Assembly: GCA_016219345.1 (NCBI GenBank)
Contig: JACRNE010000007.1
Coordinates: 1-50,443 of the forward strand
Length of the DNA stretch: 50,443 bases
Direction: 5' to 3'
From: Candidatus Saccharimonadota bacterium
GTDB taxonomy: Bacteria; Patescibacteriota; Saccharimonadia; Saccharimonadales; 2-12-FULL-41-12
The notes under the pieces were generated by a model. The model was given only the letters and a program-made list of their open reading frames with translations, was not told where the DNA came from and searched no databases. A program made the translations under genes and the position numbers. This document shows positions 17,923 through 27,457 of the stretch, piece by piece (positions within the stretch are counted from its first letter, which is position 1; each line of letters opens with the position of its first letter).

Positions 17923-18276
17923 CTAGATGCAAGGGCCTTCATACAGTTGAGGGGAGCTACTTTTTCTAAGCTCTTCCTCAACTTCTAAAAATTCTCTTAT
18001 TATGTCTGTTTTTAGAGGTGTTTTTGACATGGCCCCAATCCTGCCTAGGTTTAAGAGACTTTCTTCTATCTGGTGCATTGAGCTAGGCCTATCGGGTACT
18101 CTTTCTGAAACAACTATCTTACCGTCAACTCTTCCAACGACCGTATCTTCACCAAGCAGCCGGTCTGAATCGTCCTTGCTCAGAACATCGAAGGGCACAA
18201 TCAGCCCATCCACCACTATGGTACCGAACTCGTGAGCTCTATATTGTGGTCTTAGAAAGGGGTCTCGCTCTGCCAT
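17923..18276 (-). CDS. Hypothetical protein, 117 aa
   Basis: I do not recognise this gene. The start ATG has GGAG 8-9 bases upstream. The product is soluble and acidic, with no membrane segment, and has a small beta-like N-terminal half (FGTIVVDGLIVPFDVL, VVGRVDGKIVVSERV) followed by a helical C-terminus. It lies just downstream of the ATP synthase operon on the same strand, 58 bp after atpC, and may be read through from it. Confidence 0.6.
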   Translation of the reverse strand: MAERDPFLRPQYRAHEFGTIVVDGLIVPFDVLSKDDSDRLLGEDTVVGRVDGKIVVSERVPDRPSSMHQIEESLLNLGRIGAMSKTPLKTDIIREFLEVEEELRKSSSPQLYEGPCI

Positions 18277-18334
18277 TAATCAGCACTCCATAAAATATCT
18301 AAAAAAACTACTATACTACTTTTACATTATTTGT

Positions 18335-18766
18335 CTAGTATTTTCTTTTGGAGTGTTTTTTTAGGTTGGCTAACTGCAATCTTACAGCCTGGCGGTCCAT
18401 CATAGCTTGTGCCTCTGAGAGCGACACAGCATCTTTAGCCTTAGATATCATTTCCTCGGCGCGCTTTAGAGCTGCTTGAGCTTCCTGTTCACTAACCTCA
18501 AAAGGCGTATCGAGCTCATCCACGAGAACTTGGATGGTGTCATTTAGTATCTCAACTGTTCCGTCATATACGCCATACTGGTCGCGTTGATCGTCTTTGT
18601 CGGCTTTTTTCTTCCTAACGCTCAGTAGGCCTGGAGCAACTTCGCCGAGAAGTGGCGCGTGACCACCATAAACGCCGATAGTACCACCGGTTGTAGGAAC
18701 CATGACCTCATAGACATCTTCGTCTATTTCAGTCCCTGAGAGTGTTATTAGTTTCAGGTGTATCAT
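18335..18766 (-). CDS. atpC: F-type ATP synthase epsilon subunit
   Basis: The 143-aa protein has the beta-sandwich blocks of AtpC (PTTGGTIGVYGGHAPLLGEVAPG at its core, then the acidic strands), and an Ala-rich helical hairpin (EVSEQEAQAALKRAEEMI) that can inhibit ATPase activity. It forms part of the F1 central stalk. A charged insert (KKKADKDDQRDQ) sits between the strands. It is the last gene of the atp operon and starts directly after the atpD stop. Confidence 0.93.
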   Translation of the reverse strand: MIHLKLITLSGTEIDEDVYEVMVPTTGGTIGVYGGHAPLLGEVAPGLLSVRKKKADKDDQRDQYGVYDGTVEILNDTIQVLVDELDTPFEVSEQEAQAALKRAEEMISKAKDAVSLSEAQAMMDRQAVRLQLANLKKHSKRKY

Positions 18767-20169
<1,403 letters not shown>

Positions 20170-20198
20170 TTATTCATGTTCATGATTGCTTTATCTGA

Positions 20199-20265
20199 GT
20201 CCACTACAAGGCTTGACTGAGAAGTGGACCGAGCTGTATATGATGATACAGCGAGGGAACCTCGC
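20199..20265 (-). promoter_or_regulatory. Three consecutive hairpins in the atpG-atpD gap
   Basis: The 151-bp gap between atpG and atpD is unusually long for this operon. On the minus strand it holds GCGAGG/CCTCGC (20251-20256 with 20260-20265), CTGTAT/ATACAG (20234-20239 with 20246-20251) and GTCCACT/AGTGGAC (20199-20205 with 20223-20229), stacked with almost no space between. No U-tract follows, so they are not terminators. They could set mRNA processing or the higher yield of beta subunit. Confidence 0.6.
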
Positions 20266-20299
20266 AAGTCATAACGCAGTAGTGGGCTCATAGAAACAA

Positions 20300-21169
20300 T
20301 CATGCGGCTACGGCCTCGGCTCCGCCGACTATCTCCGCAATCTCTTGCGTAATCGCTGCCTGGCGAGCTGTGTTAAATTCTAATGTTAAATCATCAATAA
20401 TTTCGGTAGCGTTATCCGTTGCACTCTTCATTGCTACCATTCGTGCAGAATGCTCGCTAGCTAGACTTTCTAAGACTGCCTGCCATAGTTGAGCTTCGAT
20501 TAATCTAGTCACAGCAGGTTCAACTATTGTTTCAATCCCTGGCTCAAAAATAGCTACTTCTAGTTCAGACCAAGTTTTTTCGCCCTCAACTTTTGTAGGT
20601 AGAAGCTCATTTACACGTACTTCCTGCGATATATTAGAGACAAATCCAGTGTAGATGATATTGACTGCATCAATTGATTTGTTTGAATACATCTCAAAGA
20701 TCGAGTGTACAATCGGCCTAATGTCTGAAGGCTTTGGATCCTTAGCAAACATCGGGTAGGCGCTAGCAAGCTCCACACCGTTTAATCGGGCAACAAAGGT
20801 TGAGCCTACGCGGCCGACGGTAACCACTTTGGTCTTTATTTTGGCCTTTCTATCTTCTTCAAGCTGAACCACTAAACGCTTTAGAACACTACTGTTATAG
20901 GCACCTGCTAGCCCTCTATCACTGGTTATAACAATGACTAAACGGCTGTCAATCGGACGTGTTACAAATAATGGATGATTAGCCACATCGCTAACTCCAC
21001 CAATGCGCTTTAATATCTCCTGAGCAGCGCTACGATAGTCTCTGGTGGTAACAGCCTCAGCCTGTGCTCGACGCATCTTTGAAGCAGCTACCAACTCCAT
21101 AGCTTTGGTGATTTGCTTAGTGTTCTTTACAGAACCAATTCGCCTTTTTAACTGCTGCGTTGAACCCAT
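20300..21169 (-). CDS. atpG: F-type ATP synthase gamma subunit
   Basis: AtpG is the rotating shaft of F1. The N-terminal helix (LKRRIGSVKNTKQITKAMELVAASKMRRAQ) and the C-terminal helix (MKSATDNATEIIDDLTLEFNTARQAAITQEIAEI) are both present and conserved. The middle segment has TSDRGLAGAYN. At 289 aa the length is normal. It starts one base after atpA ends and is followed by a structured 151-bp gap before atpD. Confidence 0.97.
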   Translation of the reverse strand: MGSTQQLKRRIGSVKNTKQITKAMELVAASKMRRAQAEAVTTRDYRSAAQEILKRIGGVSDVANHPLFVTRPIDSRLVIVITSDRGLAGAYNSSVLKRLVVQLEEDRKAKIKTKVVTVGRVGSTFVARLNGVELASAYPMFAKDPKPSDIRPIVHSIFEMYSNKSIDAVNIIYTGFVSNISQEVRVNELLPTKVEGEKTWSELEVAIFEPGIETIVEPAVTRLIEAQLWQAVLESLASEHSARMVAMKSATDNATEIIDDLTLEFNTARQAAITQEIAEIVGGAEAVAA

Positions 21170-21170
21170 G

Positions 21171-22709
21171 TTAGGCTTTTGTCTCCTCGTAATCTTTAGA
21201 GATCTTTTTAGCTGCAGCCAGAATAGTCTCTTTCATCTTATCGTCTGGCTTATCGCCTTCATTAAGCTTTTCCATGAGTTTCTTATGGTTACGATTTAGC
21301 TCAGACAATACTGCTTTAGCAGCCTCACGTACATCTTTAACAGCAACCTTATCAAACAATCCTTCTGTAGCGGCTAAAAGTAGGGAAGTTTGTTCCCAGA
21401 CAGAATATGGGGAATATTGAGGCTGTTTTAGAAGTTCAGTTAGTCGCTGTCCGCGCTCTATACGATGCTTTGTGTCGGCATCAAGGTCAGTTGAGAATTG
21501 AGCAAAAGCCGCAAGCTCACGGAACTGGGCTAGGTTAAGCCTTAGACTTCCGGCCACACTCTTAACAGCTTTGGTCTGTGCACTACCACCGACACGCGAT
21601 ACAGATGTACCAACAGCAATAGCTGGTCGAATACCCTGGTAGAACAAGTTTGTTTCTAGGAAGATCTGACCGTCCGTAATAGAAATCACGTTAGTTGGGA
21701 TATAAGCAGAAATATCTCCAGCTTGTGTCTCGATGATAGGTAGGGCAGTCAAGCTTCCAGCACCTTTGGCGTCAGATAATTTAGCTGAGCGCTCAAGCAA
21801 GCGTGAATGTAGATAGAAGACATCGCCAGGGAAAGCCTCACGTCCTGGTGGGCGACGAAGCAACAAACTCATCTGTCTGTAGGCGTTAGCGTGCTTGGAT
21901 AAATCATCATGAATAATCAAGGCATGTTGGCCATTATCACGGAAATATTCACCCATGGCGGTTCCGGCGTATGGGGCTAGATATTGCAAGCTGGCAGGAT
22001 CAGAAGCAGAAGTAGCAACCACAATTGATTGCTCCATCACACCTTCACGCTTAAGCCTCTCAACCAAACGAGCAACCTTGCTGGATTTTTGCCCAACCGC
22101 AACGTAGATGTTAATAACACCAGTGTTTTGGCGATGTTGGTTAATCATAGTATCGATAGCAACAGCAGTCTTTCCAGTTTGACGGTCACCAATAATCAAC
22201 TCACGCTGACCACGACCGATAGGAATCATAGTGTCAATTGCCGCAATACCTGTCATCAAAGGCTCATGAACGCTTTTTCGGTCTAGAACACCTGGGGCTG
22301 GATTTTCAATAGCACCAGTTTTCTTAGCCTTAATAGGTCCCTTAGCGTCAAGTGGGCGGCCAAGCGGGTCGACTACACGTCCAACTAGTTCCGGACCAAC
22401 TGGTACGTCAAGGCTTCGGCCAGTTAGTTTTACTTTAGCGCCAGCCTTAACTAAAAGGTCGCTGTCTAGTAGCACTGCACCAATTTCGTTTTCACTAAGG
22501 TTTAAGGCAAAGGCTGAAATAACTTGGCCTTCAATCCCTTCAATCTCTAAAAGCTCGTTAAAGCCACACTCTTGCAGACCATAAATCCAGGCAATACCAT
22601 CACCAACCTTGGTTACGACTCCTACATCTTTAACCTCAGGCTGATCCTTTAGATTTTCTATTGCCTTTCTGATATCTGCTGACAGTTCTTTTATGCTAAT
22701 TTCACTCAT
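21171..22709 (-). CDS. atpA: F-type ATP synthase alpha subunit
   Basis: The 512-aa protein has every block of AtpA: the N-terminal beta barrel, Walker [39 protein letters not shown], and the signature [17 protein letters not shown]. It carries the non-catalytic nucleotide sites of F1. It lies 24 bp after atpH and one base before atpG. The family fit leaves no doubt. Confidence 0.98.
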   Translation of the reverse strand: MSEISIKELSADIRKAIENLKDQPEVKDVGVVTKVGDGIAWIYGLQECGFNELLEIEGIEGQVISAFALNLSENEIGAVLLDSDLLVKAGAKVKLTGRSLDVPVGPELVGRVVDPLGRPLDAKGPIKAKKTGAIENPAPGVLDRKSVHEPLMTGIAAIDTMIPIGRGQRELIIGDRQTGKTAVAIDTMINQHRQNTGVINIYVAVGQKSSKVARLVERLKREGVMEQSIVVATSASDPASLQYLAPYAGTAMGEYFRDNGQHALIIHDDLSKHANAYRQMSLLLRRPPGREAFPGDVFYLHSRLLERSAKLSDAKGAGSLTALPIIETQAGDISAYIPTNVISITDGQIFLETNLFYQGIRPAIAVGTSVSRVGGSAQTKAVKSVAGSLRLNLAQFRELAAFAQFSTDLDADTKHRIERGQRLTELLKQPQYSPYSVWEQTSLLLAATEGLFDKVAVKDVREAAKAVLSELNRNHKKLMEKLNEGDKPDDKMKETILAAAKKISKDYEETKA

Positions 22710-22733
22710 GTTTTACTAACAATCATCCTTTCC

Positions 22734-23135
22734 TTAGGTGGTTAATGCCTTTAATTTATTTAGTCTCGCTCTGATACTTAGATCCAAACTGGAGTCTACA
22801 AAAGACAGGGAAATGCCACCGATAATATCCGGGTCAACTCGGTTATGAATTATGACCTTATGAGCGTTTTTATAACGATCTTTAGCCGTCTTCTCAACAT
22901 ATCTTTCTAAATCTTTATCAAGAGGTCTGGCGGTTACAGCGTTAACTTCAACAATCCCATCTCTTTGCACGCGAATTTTCGTACAATCTCGAAGCAGTGA
23001 GCTAAGTTCAGAAGTTTTACCAACACTTATCAATAGTGCGGCCACTTCCTGACTAATTTTTTCAGCGGACTCACCTTTATCAAGACGTTTGATTATCTCT
23101 TGGGCAAGTTTAGCGCGTGAAAATTTAGGGCTCAT
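22734..23135 (-). CDS. atpH: F-type ATP synthase delta subunit, short form
   Basis: Only 133 aa, against about 180 in most bacteria. The C-terminal part keeps the family signature (VDPDIIGGISLSFVDSSLDLSIRARLNKL), which contacts subunit b. The N-terminal helical domain that caps alpha is clearly shortened. It lies between atpF and atpA with no gap to atpF, as expected for delta. The short form is likely a lineage trait rather than a truncation, because both ends and the ribosome-site spacing look normal. Confidence 0.88.
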   Translation of the reverse strand: MSPKFSRAKLAQEIIKRLDKGESAEKISQEVAALLISVGKTSELSSLLRDCTKIRVQRDGIVEVNAVTARPLDKDLERYVEKTAKDRYKNAHKVIIHNRVDPDIIGGISLSFVDSSLDLSIRARLNKLKALTT

Positions 23136-23672
23136 TTAAATTCGTCCTTCCAGTGCATCCTTGATCAAAGTAGCGTCTTTTTTAGCATCTAGCTTTTCGC
23201 GAGACACAGCCTCAGTCGCCTTAATTACCAAGTTAACTGTTTCTTCCTCTAATGATCTTCGAGCCTTTTCAGTTTCTTCGTTGATTTTCTTCTTTGCATC
23301 AGCGATCATGCTCTCTACTTTAGCTTGGGTTGCTTCCTCTGCTTCACGTAAAGCAATATCAGCCTGATCTTTGGTCTGATTCATCAGCTCCTGTGCTTCT
23401 GCTCGAGCTTTTTTATGAGCTTCGGCTATTTGCGCCTCAAGCTTTTCACGCTCAGACTTTATCTCGGCTGAAAGCTTCACACCATCTTCTATGGTTTTAC
23501 GTCTTGTCTCAAGCATGTCAACCACTCGGCCAAACACATATTTCTTCAAAATGTAAAAAACCAACAGAAAGGTGATCAGCTGTATTAGGAAAGCCTTAAC
23601 ATCAAAGCCAAGAGCGGCAAAGCCAGATGGCTTAGCTTCTTCTGATGCGATTAATGTTACAAAATTAAACAT
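23136..23672 (-). CDS. atpF: F-type ATP synthase b subunit
   Basis: One N-terminal membrane helix (AFLIQLITFLLVFYILKKYVF, residues about 28-48) is followed by a long charged coiled coil rich in Lys, Glu and Ala, the peripheral stalk. The RVVDMLETRRKTIEDG block just after the helix is typical. The 178-aa length is slightly above the usual 156-170 because of the N-terminal extension before the helix. It abuts atpH. Confidence 0.93.
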   Translation of the reverse strand: MFNFVTLIASEEAKPSGFAALGFDVKAFLIQLITFLLVFYILKKYVFGRVVDMLETRRKTIEDGVKLSAEIKSEREKLEAQIAEAHKKARAEAQELMNQTKDQADIALREAEEATQAKVESMIADAKKKINEETEKARRSLEEETVNLVIKATEAVSREKLDAKKDATLIKDALEGRI

Positions 23673-23697
23673 ATTTCTTTTTTATCCAATAATCCTC

Positions 23698-23928
23698 TTA
23701 TCCAAGTAGGAAGAAGGCTCCTATCGCAGCAATACCAAAGAACTCTGCCATACCAACAAAGATAAACAATTTCGCCAAGAACTTGTCTGACTCTGGGTTT
23801 CGGCTAACTGCGTTCATATAGGCAGCGCCCATAAGACCTAAAGCGATAGCCGGTCCTAGACCACCAACACCTATAGCGATAGCTTGTCCAATTACATTTG
23901 TATTTACTGTTTCTGCTAAAATATCCAT
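23698..23928 (-). CDS. atpE: F-type ATP synthase c subunit, proton type
   Basis: The 76-aa hairpin has helix 1 (IGVGGLGPAIALGLMGAAYMNAV), the polar loop SRNPES and helix 2 (LFIFVGMAEFFGIAAIGAFFLLG) with the ion-binding Glu in GMAEFF. In Na+-type c rings helix 1 carries Gln at GIGPGIGQG and the Glu is followed by Ser or Thr. Here those positions are Leu (GLGPAIALG) and Phe, so proton coupling is inferred. Confidence 0.95.
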   Translation of the reverse strand: MDILAETVNTNVIGQAIAIGVGGLGPAIALGLMGAAYMNAVSRNPESDKFLAKLFIFVGMAEFFGIAAIGAFFLLG

Positions 23929-23992
23929 TTTTACTCCTTATCTAGCTTACTTATATTTACATACTTAACTTACTCTTAACAACAGTTTTAAT

Positions 23993-24784
23993 TCACGCCT
24001 TTTCCACCTCCTTCGGCTCATCCCCGTGACCCGCCAAAGTAGCGGAGAGGTAGGCAGCACATAAAACTACGAAAATAAAGGCTTGTAGCGCACCAACAAA
24101 AATTTCAAACAGGGTGAAGGGCAGGGCGGCAATCGGCGCTACGAAAGAACCTCCCAGGTAAGTAGCCACAGCTATTAATACTTCCCCGATGGCAATATTA
24201 AGGAAAAGTCGAAGGCCAAGACTAAGCAGCCTGGTAAATTCTGTGAAAATCTCAAAGGCACCAATCACATAGTTAAGCGGGTTTAGGGGGCTCAAAGGGA
24301 AATAGTGCTTAACGTGATGTTTAGGACCTTGCTCTTTTACGGCTAAAACTTGTACCAAAATCATGCCAAATAGCGCCATAGCGAAAGTACTGTTTAGATC
24401 TGCTGTAAATGCTCTGAACAGCGGAGCCTCGCCATATGTAACAGCCGGCCCAACACCTGGAAGCAGTCCGAACCAGTTATTAAACATGATGAAGAAGAAC
24501 AGCGTCGCAAAGATCGGCGCATATTTAATAGCTTTTTTCTTGCTGCCCAGGGTTGACTCAAGCAAACCTACAATCAGTTCTACTCCTGCCTCTAAAAGTC
24601 CTGCTACACCTTTTGTGCCAGCAACTTTCTGTTTTCTAGCTAAAAATGTGAAAAGAAATATCAAAAATGCAGCCACAATCCAGCCGAAAACCATCGAGTT
24701 AGTTATGGGGTAACCCCCGATTTCAAAAAGTGTTTCAGGTCTGATAACTACATGTGGGCCTTCGGCAGCGAATAGACTAATCAT
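23993..24784 (-). CDS. atpB: F-type ATP synthase a subunit
   Basis: A five- to six-helix membrane protein of 263 aa. The essential arginine lies in LLSLGLRLFLNIAIGE; most bacteria have LSLRLFGNM here, so the residues after Arg are Phe-Leu-Asn instead of Phe-Gly-Asn. The C-terminal helix ends ALQAFIFVVLCAAYLS. The start overlaps the preceding AtpZ-like gene by 4 bp (ATGA), which couples translation. Confidence 0.95.
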   Translation of the reverse strand: MISLFAAEGPHVVIRPETLFEIGGYPITNSMVFGWIVAAFLIFLFTFLARKQKVAGTKGVAGLLEAGVELIVGLLESTLGSKKKAIKYAPIFATLFFFIMFNNWFGLLPGVGPAVTYGEAPLFRAFTADLNSTFAMALFGMILVQVLAVKEQGPKHHVKHYFPLSPLNPLNYVIGAFEIFTEFTRLLSLGLRLFLNIAIGEVLIAVATYLGGSFVAPIAALPFTLFEIFVGALQAFIFVVLCAAYLSATLAGHGDEPKEVEKA

Positions 24785-25041
24785 CCCTTATGATCTCCTG
24801 AGATTTTCTGAACAAAAGCCCTTAAAACCAAGATTGATAAAACCAAGCCAACAAAAAATCCGGCTAACGAAAACGCTTGGCCGGAATCTCTTGATGAATC
24901 AATATATATACCAATAAAAAGAGGTAGTAGCATTGCCCCCAGCATTTTCCAAGTCAGCTCAAACAGATAGACAAAAAATGCACGCTTTTTGCCATTAACT
25001 TCATCACTGTCGGTCGTTAAACGATCGGCGGTTTTCATCAT
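24781..25041 (-). CDS. AtpZ/AtpI-like ATP synthase accessory protein
   Basis: I start it at the ATG of 25041 (MMKTADRLTTD), because the promoter -10 lies directly upstream and an ORF extension beyond it would run through the promoter. The 86-aa product has two membrane helices (FELTWKMLGAMLLPLFIGIYID and AFSLAGFFVGLVLSILVLRAFV) separated by a short loop, like AtpZ/AtpI proteins that start atp operons and help c-ring assembly or Mg2+ uptake. Its place as first gene before atpB agrees. The sequence itself is too short for a firm family call. Confidence 0.75.
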   Translation of the reverse strand: MMKTADRLTTDSDEVNGKKRAFFVYLFELTWKMLGAMLLPLFIGIYIDSSRDSGQAFSLAGFFVGLVLSILVLRAFVQKISGDHKG

Positions 25042-25051
25042 TGCTCTTAAA

Positions 25052-25080
25052 ATTATAGCAACCCGAGCGACATCTTTCAA
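25052..25080 (-). promoter_or_regulatory. Promoter of the atp operon
   Basis: On the minus strand TTGAAA (25075-25080) and TATAAT (25052-25057) are 17 bp apart. The predicted start of transcription is about 25045, only 4 bases before the ATG, so the first mRNA codon would be almost at the 5' end. Confidence 0.8.
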
Positions 25081-25133
25081 ACACTTTAGCTTAAAACATG
25101 TTAGAAAGGTGATTATGTTAAAATATAAACAGT

Positions 25134-25385
25134 ATGAGCACGCCAAATATCACCATCTACAGCACCCGTACATGCGCTTTTTGCCACGCAGCTAAGAAGT
25201 ATTTAGAGAGCCTAAAGGTAAATTACAGCGAAGTAAAAGTTGACGAAATTCCAGACGGGGCAGAAAAGCTAATTGAAAAATCAGGCCAGCTCGGCGTGCC
25301 TGTTATAGACTTTGACGGGCAAATAATTATCGGTTTTAACCGACCGCAAATAGATCTACTACTCCGCGAAGCCAAACTCATCTAA
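25134..25385 (+). CDS. Glutaredoxin-like protein
   Basis: An 83-aa thioredoxin-fold protein of NrdH/Grx type. The N-terminal strand is followed by the redox motif CAFC at about residues 14-17, then the cis-Pro turn GVPVIDFDG and GFNRPQIDLLL at the end. It would reduce disulfides in the cytosol, possibly in ribonucleotide reductase. A TAAAAT box lies just upstream of the ATG, and the gene is divergent from the atp operon. Confidence 0.9.
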   Translation: MSTPNITIYSTRTCAFCHAAKKYLESLKVNYSEVKVDEIPDGAEKLIEKSGQLGVPVIDFDGQIIIGFNRPQIDLLLREAKLI

Positions 25386-25469
25386 CCCGCACAATCGCAA
25401 CAGCTAAACTGCTTGTATGCGGAAAATAACAGACTTTTATCTTTGTTAATTTGCCTTTAGACTAAGCCT

Positions 25470-26039
25470 ATGGCTTTTGAGGATTTTGAAACGAAAGAAT
25501 CAGTTGTAATAGTCTACACAGGCGAGGGGAAAGGTAAGACCAGTGCAAGCTTAGGGCTACTTGTGCGTGCACTTGGTAATCGCATGGACGTAGCCTTTAT
25601 CCAATTCATTAAATATTGGGGTGTTAGTGAGCATGTTTTTCTGCATGACATAGGAGACCTATACAAAGACCAGTTGTATTTTTATAAAGGCGGCAAGGGG
25701 TTTTATAACGCCGGAGATCTAAGCCCAAAAGAGATCACGTCAGACCAACACAAAAAAGCTGCAAAAGAGACCTTAGCCGAAGCAGAAAAGGCAGCTTCGT
25801 CGGGCAAATACAATCTTGTAATTTGCGACGAGATCAATAATGCCGTTCATGACGGACTTCTAAGCCAATCAGATTTAGAAAATCTTATTAAGAATAAAGC
25901 TCCCGAAACCAATCTATGCCTAACAGGCCGCAATTTTCCAAAACAGCTACTAGACGAAGTTGATATTGCGACCAATATGACCAAACTAAAACACCATTTC
26001 GATGATAAATTCTTAGCCAACCCCGGCATTGATTTTTAA
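25470..26039 (+). CDS. Corrinoid adenosyltransferase-like ATPase (BtuR/CobO family)
   Basis: The 189-aa protein starts with a P-loop, YTGEGKGKTSASLGLLVRALG, in the family's non-standard form, followed by FIQFIKYW and the acidic VICDEINNAV block and TGRNFPKQL. BtuR/CobO transfers an adenosyl group to cob(I)alamin. No other cobalamin gene is in the window. Small genomes of this kind often keep such a protein without the pathway, so the real substrate may differ. No signal peptide or membrane segment is seen. Confidence 0.85.
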   Translation: MAFEDFETKESVVIVYTGEGKGKTSASLGLLVRALGNRMDVAFIQFIKYWGVSEHVFLHDIGDLYKDQLYFYKGGKGFYNAGDLSPKEITSDQHKKAAKETLAEAEKAASSGKYNLVICDEINNAVHDGLLSQSDLENLIKNKAPETNLCLTGRNFPKQLLDEVDIATNMTKLKHHFDDKFLANPGIDF

Positions 26040-26103
26040 TTTACTTTTTTGTCAATTTTATGATATATTATGTTTAATTTAACATTAGATAAGGTTATCG
26101 ATT

Positions 26104-26574
26104 TTGACCCATTATAAAAATTTTGGCAGGAGCCTAAAGGCAATACCGGAGTTTGAATTTACGCCCCAAGAAACTGTTGCTAACCGTATGTTCGGCGCCC
26201 GAAGAGATGTTGCCACACCAGATGACTTCAATTTTTTCCATGGACATATACGCGGCTGGAATACAGCAAAAGACATAGGTCAGAACACTCCAAAGACATT
26301 ATTTGAAAAAGTTGCTCGAAGAACATCACTTGATGCACGACTCGTCGTCGTAGCAGCTCGTGTGTGCGCAGCCGAAGGATTGAAGATAGAGCTTGGACCT
26401 GTAGTTGCTCGGGTTGGCATAGAGGGAGTAGAAGTTTCGCCAAAACATTTGGCTCGCGTTGCTATGGTAGATTTTGGCCTAGATCCTTCCGTATCGGAAG
26501 CTGAGAGATTCGAGAGGATGGCTACCATAATTGGAAATGTTGAAGATAAAAGCAAAATATTAGGCAAGAAATAA
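26104..26574 (+). CDS. Hypothetical protein, 156 aa
   Basis: I do not recognise it. The best start is TTG 26104 with AAGG about 10 bases upstream; the first ATG inside would remove 28 residues. The product is soluble and helical, with LDARLVVVAARVCAAEGLKI in the middle and an Arg-rich flank. It is followed 15 bp later by another unknown gene on the same strand and then the RelA/SpoT-like gene, so the three may belong together. Confidence 0.6.
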   Translation: MTHYKNFGRSLKAIPEFEFTPQETVANRMFGARRDVATPDDFNFFHGHIRGWNTAKDIGQNTPKTLFEKVARRTSLDARLVVVAARVCAAEGLKIELGPVVARVGIEGVEVSPKHLARVAMVDFGLDPSVSEAERFERMATIIGNVEDKSKILGKK

Positions 26575-26589
26575 TTTTTTTAAATACTT

Positions 26590-27414
26590 ATGAGTTTTGC
26601 AACAGAAGAAAGCTACGCAGAAGAATTAGGCGAATTCCGAGAAGCCGCAGTCGTGGCGGAAATATCACCAGAAATTCTTAAAATGATCGATAATTTTGCC
26701 ACTCCTGATGTGCACGTTAAGGGAAGTACTCTTCTAAATGCCTACTCTAGTGGATGCACTAAATTAGCGAGAAACCCCCTTGAGCCTTTAGCTGAAAGAC
26801 CAATAGAAGGTTACGTTCCAGACAGCAGACTAGGAAGGTACTTGGTCAATTTGATAAACGATTCGGTAGAACGAGATTCTGATGCTGATACTGCCTTTAC
26901 GGTAGAGTGGCCTTCGAAATCACATCTTGTTTGTTCTGAAACAGAAACAAACCTATTAAGTGCGATGGGCCATAGGGGTGGGCTCGTAACCTCCGAAGTC
27001 GGCAAACTTAGCGTGCTTTACTGTACAGATGAGGGCGAGCCAGTTCTTTTTAAAAAAGGAGTTGGAGTATCATCCACAATTTCGTTAAGAGAAATATCAA
27101 TCAATGGAATAGCCTATCCTCCGGGTATGTTATTCAGTCTACACCAGAGAGGACTGCCAAATAGCGTAAATATGGCTCCACACAGGATGGCTGTAAGGCC
27201 GACAAGCCTTATACGTTCCATTGCACCTCTTCGATTGAGTGAATTTGCACTGCCGAAAGAAGAACAAAGTCCGGCCTTCATGCCTGATGATGAACGCATG
27301 ATTATGGATGATGAAGAGAGGGCTGCTGACGTTTCTAGAACCATGCAAATGACAGTAGACGAACTAGCTATACATTTGCCCAAACCCGAAGAGATCGCCG
27401 CAGTTATTAAATAA
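26590..27414 (+). CDS. Hypothetical protein, 274 aa
   Basis: No family is recognised. It has no signal peptide or membrane helix. A beta-rich centre (KLSVLYCTDEGEPVLFKKGVGVSST) is followed by PPGMLFSLHQRGLPNSVN and a long acidic, Met-rich C-terminus. A regular start ATG is present but without a clear ribosome site. It sits between the preceding unknown gene (15 bp) and the RelA/SpoT-like gene, which has its own promoter. Confidence 0.6.
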   Translation: MSFATEESYAEELGEFREAAVVAEISPEILKMIDNFATPDVHVKGSTLLNAYSSGCTKLARNPLEPLAERPIEGYVPDSRLGRYLVNLINDSVERDSDADTAFTVEWPSKSHLVCSETETNLLSAMGHRGGLVTSEVGKLSVLYCTDEGEPVLFKKGVGVSSTISLREISINGIAYPPGMLFSLHQRGLPNSVNMAPHRMAVRPTSLIRSIAPLRLSEFALPKEEQSPAFMPDDERMIMDDEERAADVSRTMQMTVDELAIHLPKPEEIAAVIK

Positions 27415-27422
27415 TCCGTATA

Positions 27423-27451
27423 TTGATTTTTAGGCTGTTTTTTGGTATAAT
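27423..27451 (+). promoter_or_regulatory. Promoter of the RelA/SpoT-like gene
   Basis: TTGATT (27423-27428) and TATAAT (27446-27451) with a 17-bp spacer. The predicted transcription start is 27458, exactly the A of an ATG, which decides the start codon and implies a leaderless mRNA. Confidence 0.8.
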
Positions 27452-27457
27452 ATGCCG

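Noticed and set aside
24781-25146. Longer AtpZ-like gene starting at 25146
   Set aside because: It would run through the strong promoter at 25052-25080 and overlap the divergent glutaredoxin gene.
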